Below are positions 1-7,376 of a stretch of 19,586 nucleotides of DNA, one piece after another. The position numbers and the translations under genes are program-made. Source of the stretch: JADJPL01 sp049315745 (GTDB lineage: Bacteria > Bacteroidota > Bacteroidia > Chitinophagales > Saprospiraceae). Within the stretch, counting starts at the first letter, position 1, and each line of letters opens with the position of its first letter. The stretch is taken from the NCBI GenBank assembly GCA_049315745.1, contig JBMOJO010000051.1, forward strand, positions 1-19,586, in the 5' to 3' direction. The notes beneath the pieces are model-generated. The model was not told where the DNA came from. It saw only the letters and a program-made list of their open reading frames with translations, and made no database searches.

Positions 1-570
1 AGGGGCTACCAGGTTGCCCCCGGGAAATATACCGTAACCCTGGAGCATAAAGGAGAAAAAGCAACGACAACGGTCGAAATCCTGCCGGACCCACGGGTCG
101 GGTTCGCAGCGGCGGACTGGGCGGCCCAGCAGGCCATGCTGGAGCGGATTACCGCGCATATCCACGATATCCACAGCGCCGTGAACGATATGCGCAAAAT
201 AAAAGCGCAACTGGCCTCGTTAAGCGAAAACCTGAAAGGCATGGCCGGGGCAGAAGGGATACTCGGGCAGGGAAAGGCGCTGACCGAAAAAATCAACTTG
301 TGGGAATCCAAACTGATCGAGCCGCGCACCCGGAACGGGCAGGATGTTATCAACTGGCCGAGCGGGCTCAATGTGGAATTCTTTAGCCTGCGCAGCGCCC
401 TCGATGCCCAGGACCCGCGCATCACCCAGGGCCTTCGGGACCGGCTTGCAGATCTGGAAGCAGAATGGGCGCGCTACCGCACTGCAATGACGGAAATCCT
501 CTCGCAGGACATTCCGGCGTTCAACGCCCTGTACAAATCGGGCAATATACCGGTACTCCGGACGGAATAA
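1..570 (+). CDS. C-terminal end of a probable VPS10/sortilin-type BNR-repeat 'glycosyl hydrolase' (5'-truncated by window)
   Basis: The reading frame is open from base 1 to the TAA at 568-570, giving 189 visible residues; the start lies outside the window. The first residues look like a beta-rich, Ig/FlgD-like strand pair (APGKYTVTL, then TTTVEILPDPR). A long, probably coiled-coil helical region follows, and then segments resembling QDVINWPSGLN, ITQGLRDRLADLEAEWARY and IPAFNALYKSGNIPVL. This order (beta domain, DPR hinge, helical tail ending in FNAL...IPxL) is what I recall from the C-terminus of large exported Bacteroidota proteins annotated as VPS10-domain or BNR-repeat 'glycosyl hydrolases'. 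The propeller domain itself is not visible and no enzymatic role is shown. The in-frame ATG at 136 lies inside the conserved tail, so it is probably not the true start. The gene ends 37 nt before gldFG on the same strand. The family call is by recall of the tail only. Confidence 0.68.
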   Translation, partial: RGYQVAPGKYTVTLEHKGEKATTTVEILPDPRVGFAAADWAAQQAMLERITAHIHDIHSAVNDMRKIKAQLASLSENLKGMAGAEGILGQGKALTEKINLWESKLIEPRTRNGQDVINWPSGLNVEFFSLRSALDAQDPRITQGLRDRLADLEAEWARYRTAMTEILSQDIPAFNALYKSGNIPVLRTE

Positions 571-607
571 AAAGGCTATCCCCGCAGAAAAACTTAAAAA
601 GAGTTCA

Positions 608-3034
608 ATGATCGCAGTATTCAGGAAGGAAATCGCCGCTTTTTTCAGTTCCCTTACCGCCTACCTTTTTACCGGGGTGTTTCTGTTGCTGTCCGGCTTT
701 GTCCTGTTCGTCTATCCGCCGTCCAGTTTGCTGGACAGCAACTACGCTTCCCTGCAGGCCTTGTTTGACCATGCGCCGTTGCTCTTTTTATTTCTGATCC
801 CTGCGATCACTATGCGTTCGTTTGCCGAGGAGCAGCAGGAAGGCACCATCGAGTTCCTGGCGACGAAGCCCCTTCCATACCGTGGAATTTTGTATGGAAA
901 GTACTTTGCCGCCCTGACCCTTGCGGTTTGTGCGCTGCTGCCCACCCTGTTCTACGCCTGGACGGTATATACGCTGGGGGCCCCAAAAGGCAACCTCGAC
1001 CTGGGGGCACTTGCGGGTTCCTATATCGGCCTGATCCTGCTTGCAGCGGTGTTTACCGCAGCAGGTATCTTTGCATCCGCCCTCGTCGCCAATCAGATCG
1101 CTGCATTTGTCCTCGCCGCGCTGCTCTGTTTCCTGCTGCTCAACGGGCTTGATTTCATCAGCGCCTTGCCGGTATTCTCCGGGAAAGGCGACGATGTGGT
1201 GGAAATGCTGGGGATTCAATACCATTACCGCGCCCTCAGCCGCGGAGTGATTGATAGCAGGGACCTGTTGTATTTTCTCTCTGTGATCGTGTTCTTCCTG
1301 GCCTTTACCCACTGGTTGTGGGAAAAGCGCTCCGGAAGCACAAAAACGGTCCGTTTTATGCTACTCTCGGGTATCCTGCTGTTCGTCAATATCCTTGGCA
1401 ATGCGCGTTTTGAAGGCAAAGCGCTGTATGGGTACCTCGACCTCACTGCGGATAAACGCTTTACCCTTACCCGGGGCACAAGGGATTTGCTGCGCGGCCT
1501 CGACGATGTCGTTTATGTGAAAGTACTGCTCGGCGGGGAATTTCCGGCGGGTTTTAAGCGCCTGCAAACAGCGGCTACCGATATGCTGGAAGACTTCCGA
1601 TCTGAAAACGGCATGATCGAATACGACTTCGAGGACCCCTTCGCAGGCCCGGTCAAGCAAGTCAACGAACGTCTTGAGGCATATCGCAAGGAGGGCCTTC
1701 AGCCGATTTCCCTGCGCCTGCCCGGACAATCTGAGACCACTACCAAAGCCGTACTCCCTTATGCCCTGGTCTATTATAAAGGCCGGAGCATCGCCGTAAA
1801 CCTCATGGAAGGGGGCCCGGGCGTCAACGAAGAAAGCCTGAACAAAGCGGTGCGCTTCCTGGAATACAAGCTGGCAAATGCCGTGCAGCAACTTAAAAGG
1901 CCCGAAAAAGCAGCGATTGTCTTTACGACAGGACATGGGGAGCTGGAACCATTCCAAACTGCCGACCTGGAGCGCGCACTGCGGCAATTTTACAATACCG
2001 GCCGCATTGTACTCGATAGTGTAGCCCATATTGATGCCCGCGTCGCCGCCTTGATCGTCGCCAAACCACGGGCCGAATTTTCTGAAAAGGACAAGTTCAA
2101 ACTGGACCAATATATCATGAACGGCGGCAAAGTGCTTTGGCTGATTGACCCGATGGCGATAGACCTGGACAGTCTGAACGGCCGCGGCGATTTTATCCCC
2201 GCCGAATACCAGACCGGCTTAGGCGACCTACTTTTCTATTATGGTATCCGCATACAGCCCAACCTGGTACTCGATATGCAATGTACCCCTATCGAACTCG
2301 TAACCGGCATGATCGGCGACCAGCCTCAGTTTCAGTTGTTCGAATACCCCTACCATACGGTTTCTACACCAAGTTCGCAGCATCCGGTTGTAAAAAACCT
2401 CGGGCCCGTCAACTTTATGTACCCGGCAACCATTGACACCACTGTCAAGACACGCCTCCCGCTGAAACGCACGGTACTGCTTTCCAGCAGCCAGCGGTCG
2501 CGCTATCAGTATGCCCCGGTACGCATGAATTTTGAATTCCTGAAATACCCCCTGGACCCCTCAAAATTTGACAAAGGGCCGCAGCCCCTCGCTTTATTGC
2601 TCGAAGGGCGTTTCAACTCCATGTACGAAAACAGGATCTCGCCCGCCATGGCAGCCGGCCTGGAGGCGGCGGCTACCCCGTTCCGCGCGCAAAGCCCTCC
2701 TAACCGAATGATGGTGATATCCGATGGCGATATTGCGAAAAACGAGATTGACCCCAAAAGGCGGGAAGTCGTACCGCTGGGGTATAATCGCTTTGCCCGC
2801 TATGTCTTTGACAATAAAGACTTTTTGCTTAATGCCGTCGAATATTTACTGGACGAAAGCGGTGTTGCGGAAGCCCGGGGCAAAAACGTAGATCTTCGCC
2901 TGCTCGATACCGCCCGCGCCAAAACGGAACGCCTGAAGTGGCAGATCTTCAATCTCGGGCTGCCGCTCGCAGTGCTCGCCGTTTTCGGCTTTTTGTATCA
3001 GGCCCTGCGCCACCGCAAATATGCAAAAAATTAA
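608..3034 (+). CDS. gldFG: GldF-GldG fusion: gliding-motility ABC transporter permease joined to GldG substrate-binding-like subunit
   Basis: One uninterrupted 808-residue ORF. Residues 1-241 are an ABC-2 type permease of GldF type: about six membrane segments (near 19-36, 56-73, 100-120, 138-160, 163-182 and 221-238), with the EEQQEGTIEFLATKPLP motif at 74-90. Residues 242-808 match GldG (PF09822-like): an N-terminal membrane anchor at 248-265, an extracytoplasmic domain including FTTGHGELEPFQ (439-450) and NGGKVLWLIDP (505-515), and a C-terminal membrane helix at 780-799. In Flavobacterium johnsoniae these are separate proteins of roughly 240 and 560 residues that act with the ATPase GldA in gliding, so the length here equals the sum. 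GldF should end in the cytoplasm and GldG should start there, so the fusion is topologically plausible. No gldA lies in the window. The DUF4340 gene begins 6 nt downstream. The start is the first ATG of the permease frame. The family call is firm; the exact role in this organism is inferred. Confidence 0.92.
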   Translation: MIAVFRKEIAAFFSSLTAYLFTGVFLLLSGFVLFVYPPSSLLDSNYASLQALFDHAPLLFLFLIPAITMRSFAEEQQEGTIEFLATKPLPYRGILYGKYFAALTLAVCALLPTLFYAWTVYTLGAPKGNLDLGALAGSYIGLILLAAVFTAAGIFASALVANQIAAFVLAALLCFLLLNGLDFISALPVFSGKGDDVVEMLGIQYHYRALSRGVIDSRDLLYFLSVIVFFLAFTHWLWEKRSGSTKTVRFMLLSGILLFVNILGNARFEGKALYGYLDLTADKRFTLTRGTRDLLRGLDDVVYVKVLLGGEFPAGFKRLQTAATDMLEDFRSENGMIEYDFEDPFAGPVKQVNERLEAYRKEGLQPISLRLPGQSETTTKAVLPYALVYYKGRSIAVNLMEGGPGVNEESLNKAVRFLEYKLANAVQQLKRPEKAAIVFTTGHGELEPFQTADLERALRQFYNTGRIVLDSVAHIDARVAALIVAKPRAEFSEKDKFKLDQYIMNGGKVLWLIDPMAIDLDSLNGRGDFIPAEYQTGLGDLLFYYGIRIQPNLVLDMQCTPIELVTGMIGDQPQFQLFEYPYHTVSTPSSQHPVVKNLGPVNFMYPATIDTTVKTRLPLKRTVLLSSSQRSRYQYAPVRMNFEFLKYPLDPSKFDKGPQPLALLLEGRFNSMYENRISPAMAAGLEAAATPFRAQSPPNRMMVISDGDIAKNEIDPKRREVVPLGYNRFARYVFDNKDFLLNAVEYLLDESGVAEARGKNVDLRLLDTARAKTERLKWQIFNLGLPLAVLAVFGFLYQALRHRKYAKN

Positions 3035-3040
3035 CCCCCA

Positions 3041-4093
3041 ATGCTTTCCGTAAATCCGTTTTTTGTGAAAAATCTCCTTCCTTACCTCGCCGCGTTCCTC
3101 CTGCTCGGCGGAGGTGTTGCCGCCCTGAAATGGCACAACAGCAAACGCTCCATGGATGCCCTCTATGCGGAACGCGATTTTAAAATTACCGATGTCCAGC
3201 GGATTGGAAAAATCTTCCTCGCCCACCGCGACGGGGCGCAGACCGTGCTGGAACGCCAGGGGGATTCCTGGACCTTCAACGGGCGCTGGAAGGCCCGTCA
3301 GGATGCCGTGGAGAACCTCCTCGACGCCCTGGCACGCCTGCAGGTCCAATATAAGCCTGCTGCAGCGGCAGTGCCGGAAATGGTCCGGAGCCTGGCAGCA
3401 GAGGGGATAAAAGTCGAGGTGTACGACCGCAGGCAAAAGCTCCTGAAAGCCTATTATATCGGTGGAGGATCCGTGGACGAACGCGGCGTTTTTGCGATCC
3501 TCGAAGGCGCCGAACAGCCCTATGTCGCCCACCTTGACGGCTGGGAAGGCAACCCCAGGTTCAGGTACAGCCTTAAAGGTGACGACTGGCGGGATCGCGC
3601 CATATTTTCCGAAAACCCCGACCGGATCACCTCCGTCAGTATTGAATACCCCGCCCAGCGCAACCAGTCGTTCCGCCTGGCCAAACAAAACGGCAAATTC
3701 GAAGTCATGCCGTTTTTCCCCATCACCCCAAAAATCCAGTCCCCGCTCAGGCCTGCCGCACCTGAACGTTTCCTTAGTGCATTTGAAGTTGTCGCTGCCG
3801 AAGACTTCAGAAATGCCTACCCCCAAAAGGATTCTATCATGCAAACCATTCCTTTTGCCGTTATTACGGTAAAAAATAGCACAGGCAAAACGGCTGTTGC
3901 CAAGCTTTACCCTATTTTTCCGGAGCCATCGGCACCGGATACCAAAACGGGTGCCTTGCCTGAACGCCCCGAAGAGCTGGAGCGGTACTTTGTGGCCGTC
4001 GGGGAAGGGGATTTTATGCTCGCCCAGCACCGCGTCATCAGGAAAATACTGTGGGGCTATCCCTTTTTCTTTGAAATGCAAACCGACCAATAG
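3041..4093 (+). CDS. DUF4340 domain-containing membrane-anchored protein
   Basis: A 350-residue protein with a short cytoplasmic start, one hydrophobic anchor at about residues 10-28 (LLPYLAAFLLLGGGVAAL), and a beta-rich extracytoplasmic remainder. The features are those of DUF4340: an early stretch with ITDVQRIGKIFLAHRDG, the QGDSWTFNGRWKARQDAVENLL segment at about 71-92, and repeated strand patterns such as ILEGAEQPYVAHLDGW and DDWRDRAIF. DUF4340 proteins are commonly encoded right after ABC-2 permease/GldG-like pairs. Here the gap to gldFG is only 6 nt, so co-transcription and probably a shared complex are likely. The molecular function of the family is not established. The ATG at 3041 is supported by the tight spacing and by the position of the anchor right after it. 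The next gene follows after 68 nt on the same strand. Confidence 0.85.
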   Translation: MLSVNPFFVKNLLPYLAAFLLLGGGVAALKWHNSKRSMDALYAERDFKITDVQRIGKIFLAHRDGAQTVLERQGDSWTFNGRWKARQDAVENLLDALARLQVQYKPAAAAVPEMVRSLAAEGIKVEVYDRRQKLLKAYYIGGGSVDERGVFAILEGAEQPYVAHLDGWEGNPRFRYSLKGDDWRDRAIFSENPDRITSVSIEYPAQRNQSFRLAKQNGKFEVMPFFPITPKIQSPLRPAAPERFLSAFEVVAAEDFRNAYPQKDSIMQTIPFAVITVKNSTGKTAVAKLYPIFPEPSAPDTKTGALPERPEELERYFVAVGEGDFMLAQHRVIRKILWGYPFFFEMQTDQ

Positions 4094-4161
4094 CCGATGC
4101 GAAAAAAGGGCAAGCAGGCAAATGGTTGATTTAAAACGAATCGAAGCTAAACCACCAAAAC

Positions 4162-5388
4162 ATGTACAAAAAAATTGCCCCGGCAACACTGCTGACGCTG
4201 CTCTGCCTGTCATTGACGACCCTGCCTGCGTCCCGTGAGGAGTGGGGCTTCTTCGGCCACCGCCGCATCAACAGGCTCGCAGTGTTTACTTTGCCCGCTG
4301 CGATGGTTCCGTTTTTCAAAAAAAACATCGAGTACCTCACCGAGCACGCTGTTGATCCGGACAAGCGCCGCTACGCCACAAAACACGAAGCCGTCCGGCA
4401 TTATATTGATCTGGACCGGTATGCGGCGCCCCTACCGCTGGAATGGGCCACAGCATTCGCCGAATATATCCGGATTTATGCCGTAAGCCCCAGCGGTGAT
4501 ACGGTCCCAGTTTTTGACCGCGATGCCCTTCAGGAATCAGGGGGTACCTGGCGCCTCAAACCAGGGGGGGTATCCATGCCCCACTTTCCAGTCGATAAGG
4601 GCATAGCTGTAGCCGCTCATACCGACTGGGTCAAAAAGCATATCCTGCCCCAGTATTACGAGGAAGCGTGGCAGGTCCCCTGCGATACCCTGCGCGCCCT
4701 GTATGGCCAGGATATCCCCTGCCAGACCGTCATTACAGCAGACTCCCTCACTTTGCACGGGATACTCCCCTACCACCTCCTCCAGATGTACCGACGACTC
4801 ACCCGGGCATTTAAGGCTGGCGATACTGCACAGATCCTGCAAATATCTTCGGAAATTGGACATTACATCGCCGATGCGCACGTACCCTTGCACACAACCA
4901 TAAATTATAATGGGCAACTGACCGGTCAGACCGGTATCCATGCTTTTTGGGAAAGCCGGATCCCGGAACTTTTTGCCGACCAGCGCTACGACTTTTTTGT
5001 CGGCCAGTCCGATTATATCAGGGAACCGGCAACATTTTTCTGGGATATCGTCCTGCAGAGTCATCAGCTCGTGGACAGTGTTTTGTTTATGGAAAGGCAA
5101 GTCCGGGCGGAATTCCCCGGCGACCTTCAATATTGCCCAAACGAACAATCCGGCGGGAGCCAAAGGATACCCTGCCCAGCTTATGCAGAAGCTTACCAGA
5201 ACAAGCTCAACGGTATGGTGGAGCGGCGGATGCGCGCCGCCGTCCTCGCTACCGGCAGCGCGTGGTATAGTGCATGGGCGGATGCAGGACAGCCCGATCT
5301 GCGGCGGCTGAACGAAGCCACCAAAGCAATCGCTCCCGGGGAAGGCGAACGCTCCAATCGTATCTTTCCCGTCCGTCCACATCAATAG
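4162..5388 (+). CDS. Exported zinc-dependent phospholipase C / S1-P1 nuclease-like protein
   Basis: A 408-residue protein with an N-terminal signal peptide (KK followed by a hydrophobic core at about 6-22; probable cleavage near LPAS, residue 24). Soon after comes W28, then GHRRIN with H33. Further candidate metal ligands are H80 and D83 (VRHYIDLD), H205 (PYHLL), H234/D238 in GHYIADAHVPLH, H244, and H260/E264 in GIHAFWE. This mature N-terminal Trp plus His/Asp/H-x3-D/H-x3-E series is the trinuclear zinc pattern shared by bacterial phospholipase C and S1/P1 nucleases. Bacteroidota homologues are annotated 'zinc dependent phospholipase C family'. The substrate (phospholipid or nucleic acid) cannot be read from the sequence. 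It is predicted to act in the periplasm or outside the cell. It lies 68 nt after the DUF4340 gene and may belong to the same transcript. The ATG at 4162 is the only start that keeps the whole signal peptide. Confidence 0.8.
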   Translation: MYKKIAPATLLTLLCLSLTTLPASREEWGFFGHRRINRLAVFTLPAAMVPFFKKNIEYLTEHAVDPDKRRYATKHEAVRHYIDLDRYAAPLPLEWATAFAEYIRIYAVSPSGDTVPVFDRDALQESGGTWRLKPGGVSMPHFPVDKGIAVAAHTDWVKKHILPQYYEEAWQVPCDTLRALYGQDIPCQTVITADSLTLHGILPYHLLQMYRRLTRAFKAGDTAQILQISSEIGHYIADAHVPLHTTINYNGQLTGQTGIHAFWESRIPELFADQRYDFFVGQSDYIREPATFFWDIVLQSHQLVDSVLFMERQVRAEFPGDLQYCPNEQSGGSQRIPCPAYAEAYQNKLNGMVERRMRAAVLATGSAWYSAWADAGQPDLRRLNEATKAIAPGEGERSNRIFPVRPHQ

Positions 5389-5548
5389 ACCTGTTGCCGT
5401 GGGATCATCGCAGGACCGGTAAGCCTACTCCACATACGCTGTGCCTTTTTTCGGTCATATCGGGTGGATAAAAAGTACCGCCGCTTTCCTTCCCTGCTGC
5501 CCCCTGCAACAAGTCTATTAAAAAATATTACACTTAAAAAATATGCTT

Positions 5549-5556
5549 TAACTTTG
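5549..5556 (+). promoter_or_regulatory. Bacteroidota -7 promoter box (TAACTTTG) immediately before the DUF368 gene
   Basis: The octamer TAACTTTG matches the Bacteroidota sigma-ABfr -7 consensus TAnnTTTG. Only 5 nt separate it from the ATG at 5562, which implies a leaderless or nearly leaderless mRNA. No clear -33 TTG is seen at the expected spacing; the upstream sequence is A/T-rich. Confidence 0.55.
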
Positions 5557-5561
5557 CCGGC

Positions 5562-6530
5562 ATGAAAAAGCAAAGTGAAAATATCTCCCTTTTCTTTAAA
5601 GGGCTGGCAATGGGGATTGCTGAAGTAATCCCTGGCGTATCCGGTGGAACGATCGCTTTCATCACCAATATTTACGAGCGGCTCCTCGCCAGTATCCAGT
5701 CCGTCCTAGGGCCGGAGTTGCTGCGTTCCTGGAAGCGGGGCGGCATCACAGCGGTCTGGGCGGCCATAAATGGAAGGTTTTTGACCTTTTTGCTACTTGG
5801 AATGGCTACGGGCTTAATTACCGGGGTCTTTGGGGTTACCCATCTTTTGGAAAAACAGCCCCTGCTGATATGGGCATTTTTCTTCGGGCTGATCCTGGCC
5901 TCCTCCTGGTTTGTCGGAAAGCAGGTCAAGTCTTGGAACATAAGCGCCATCAGCGGTCTCATTGCTGGAACGGCGGTCGCACTTTGGTACACGCTCGCGG
6001 CGCCAGGGCAGGGGAGCGAAGCGCCATGGTTTGTTTTTATATCCGGTGTCATTGCGATTTCTGCCCTCATGCTGCCCGGTATCTCCGGAAGCTTTATGTT
6101 GGTGCTCATGGGCATGTACACCCTCATCATCCCAAGCCTGAAGTCCGTCTTACAAAACCTGGACGCACAGAGCCTCGTAATCGTCGCCACCTTTGCTGCC
6201 GGATGCCTTGTAGGGCTCGCCTCGTTCTCAAGGGTGCTGACGTGGTTGTTCAGACATTACCACGACCTTACGATGGCTGTACTGACAGGGTTTATGATTG
6301 GTTCGCTCAACAAGATATGGCCATGGCGTATCGTGCTCGAAACCAGGGTGAACAGTGCTGGGGAAGAAGTACCTGTACTGGAGCGCAGCGTGCTGCCCGG
6401 CGACTTCCCCGGTGACCCTCAGCTCGTTTGGGTCCTGGCACTTATGTTGGTCGGTATGGCGATTGTTTTATTCCTGGAAAGGGCAAGCGTTACAGAGGGA
6501 AATGGGACAAAAGAAAATGTTGCCGGATAA
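5562..6530 (+). CDS. DUF368 family polyprenyl-phosphate (C55-P) translocase, PopT-type
   Basis: A 322-residue polytopic membrane protein with the two family signatures: EVIPGVSGGT at residues 21-30 and LPGISGSFMLVLMG at about 171-184, the latter being the internal inverted-repeat counterpart. Hydrophobic segments fill most of the length, and the protein ends in a short polar tail. Members of this family (PopT) have been shown in other bacteria to recycle undecaprenyl phosphate across the cytoplasmic membrane for peptidoglycan and other glycan synthesis. The length is normal for the family. The start at 5562 is supported by the promoter box directly upstream and by the position of the first signature. 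The last 29 nt overlap the start region of aroE, so the two genes are probably translationally coupled. The 173-bp stretch upstream shows no other gene. Confidence 0.95.
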   Translation: MKKQSENISLFFKGLAMGIAEVIPGVSGGTIAFITNIYERLLASIQSVLGPELLRSWKRGGITAVWAAINGRFLTFLLLGMATGLITGVFGVTHLLEKQPLLIWAFFFGLILASSWFVGKQVKSWNISAISGLIAGTAVALWYTLAAPGQGSEAPWFVFISGVIAISALMLPGISGSFMLVLMGMYTLIIPSLKSVLQNLDAQSLVIVATFAAGCLVGLASFSRVLTWLFRHYHDLTMAVLTGFMIGSLNKIWPWRIVLETRVNSAGEEVPVLERSVLPGDFPGDPQLVWVLALMLVGMAIVLFLERASVTEGNGTKENVAG

Positions 6531-7299
6531 TCCCGCGCTCAGGGCATACCAACACCTTTATGGCTTGATTGGCTATCCTTTGGGGCACTCGTTCTCTCAG
6601 TCGTATTTCAACGAAAAATTTTCGCGGGAAGGTTTGACCGGCCACTATTACCAGGCATTTCCCCTGGAATCGGTTTCCTTTTTCCCGGAGTTACTGGAAA
6701 CCTACCCCAATCTACGGGGGCTCAACGTCACCATTCCCTACAAAGAGCAGATCCTCCCCTATCTCGACTACATCGAAGAAGGCGCGGCCCAAATCGGGGC
6801 GGTGAATGTAATCCGGTGCACAGCAGGGAAATGTAGGGGCTACAACTCCGACGTCCACGGTTTTGAAGAAGATCTCGGGGAATTCCTGGAAGGGCACCGT
6901 CAGAAGATCGAGGCTGCCCTCGTGTTGGGCATGGGCGGAGCTGCCAAAGCTGTCGTTTATGTGCTCAAAAAATGGAATATCCCCTATCAAACGGTCTCCC
7001 GGACGACAGGTAAATCCGACCTGTTGTTTGAAGAAGTTGATGCCGGGCATATTCACCGCTCGCAGCTCATTATCAATACAACGCCACTGGGCATGGCGCC
7101 TGCCCATGATACCCTGCCGAAAATCCCCTACGATCATTTAACCCAGGCACATTTTCTTTACGACCTGGTGTACAACCCTTCCACCACGTCATTTATGGCA
7201 ATGGGCCTGCAGCGCGGCGCCCGTGTACGAAACGGCCTTGGAATGCTTCACAAACAGGCCTGGAAAGCGTGGGAATTCTGGAATTCCCCAACCGGGTAA
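6502..7299 (+). CDS. aroE: Shikimate dehydrogenase (NADP+)
   Basis: A 265-residue protein catalysing the NADPH-dependent reduction of 3-dehydroshikimate to shikimate in aromatic amino-acid synthesis. Visible motifs: GLIGYPLGHSFSQS with the shikimate-binding S30 and S32; NVTIPYKE with the catalytic K81; IGAVNVI; GYNSDVHGF with the catalytic D117; the dinucleotide loop GMGGAAKA at 143-150; INTTPLGM; and the C-terminal NGLGMLHKQAW. The length is normal for the small Bacteroidota enzymes. Two starts are possible: ATG 6502 (used here; GAGGGA just before it is too close to act as a normal ribosome-binding site) or ATG 6517 (260 residues). An upstream in-frame ATG at 6355 is rejected because it would add about 49 residues translated from within the DUF368 gene. 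Overlap with DUF368 is 29 or 14 nt. Confidence 0.95.
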   Translation: MGQKKMLPDNPALRAYQHLYGLIGYPLGHSFSQSYFNEKFSREGLTGHYYQAFPLESVSFFPELLETYPNLRGLNVTIPYKEQILPYLDYIEEGAAQIGAVNVIRCTAGKCRGYNSDVHGFEEDLGEFLEGHRQKIEAALVLGMGGAAKAVVYVLKKWNIPYQTVSRTTGKSDLLFEEVDAGHIHRSQLIINTTPLGMAPAHDTLPKIPYDHLTQAHFLYDLVYNPSTTSFMAMGLQRGARVRNGLGMLHKQAWKAWEFWNSPTG

Positions 7300-7376
7300 C
7301 CTTTGCCGGGCTGTGCATAGCATACGTCCCTACGGCACCTCCAGCACATATAACCATAAAACCAAAACAATAAAGC

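Noticed and set aside
1361..2110. 249-codon minus-strand frame
   Set aside because: Antisense to the GldG part of the fusion; a shadow of its codon usage.
2846..4213. 455-codon minus-strand frame opposite gldFG and the DUF4340 gene
   Set aside because: It is antisense to two well-supported genes, shows no family motif, and is explained by the GC-rich codon pattern of the opposite strand.
6355..6501. Upstream start for aroE at 6355
   Set aside because: It would add about 49 residues translated out of frame from the DUF368 gene, and shikimate dehydrogenases begin near GLIGYPLGHS.
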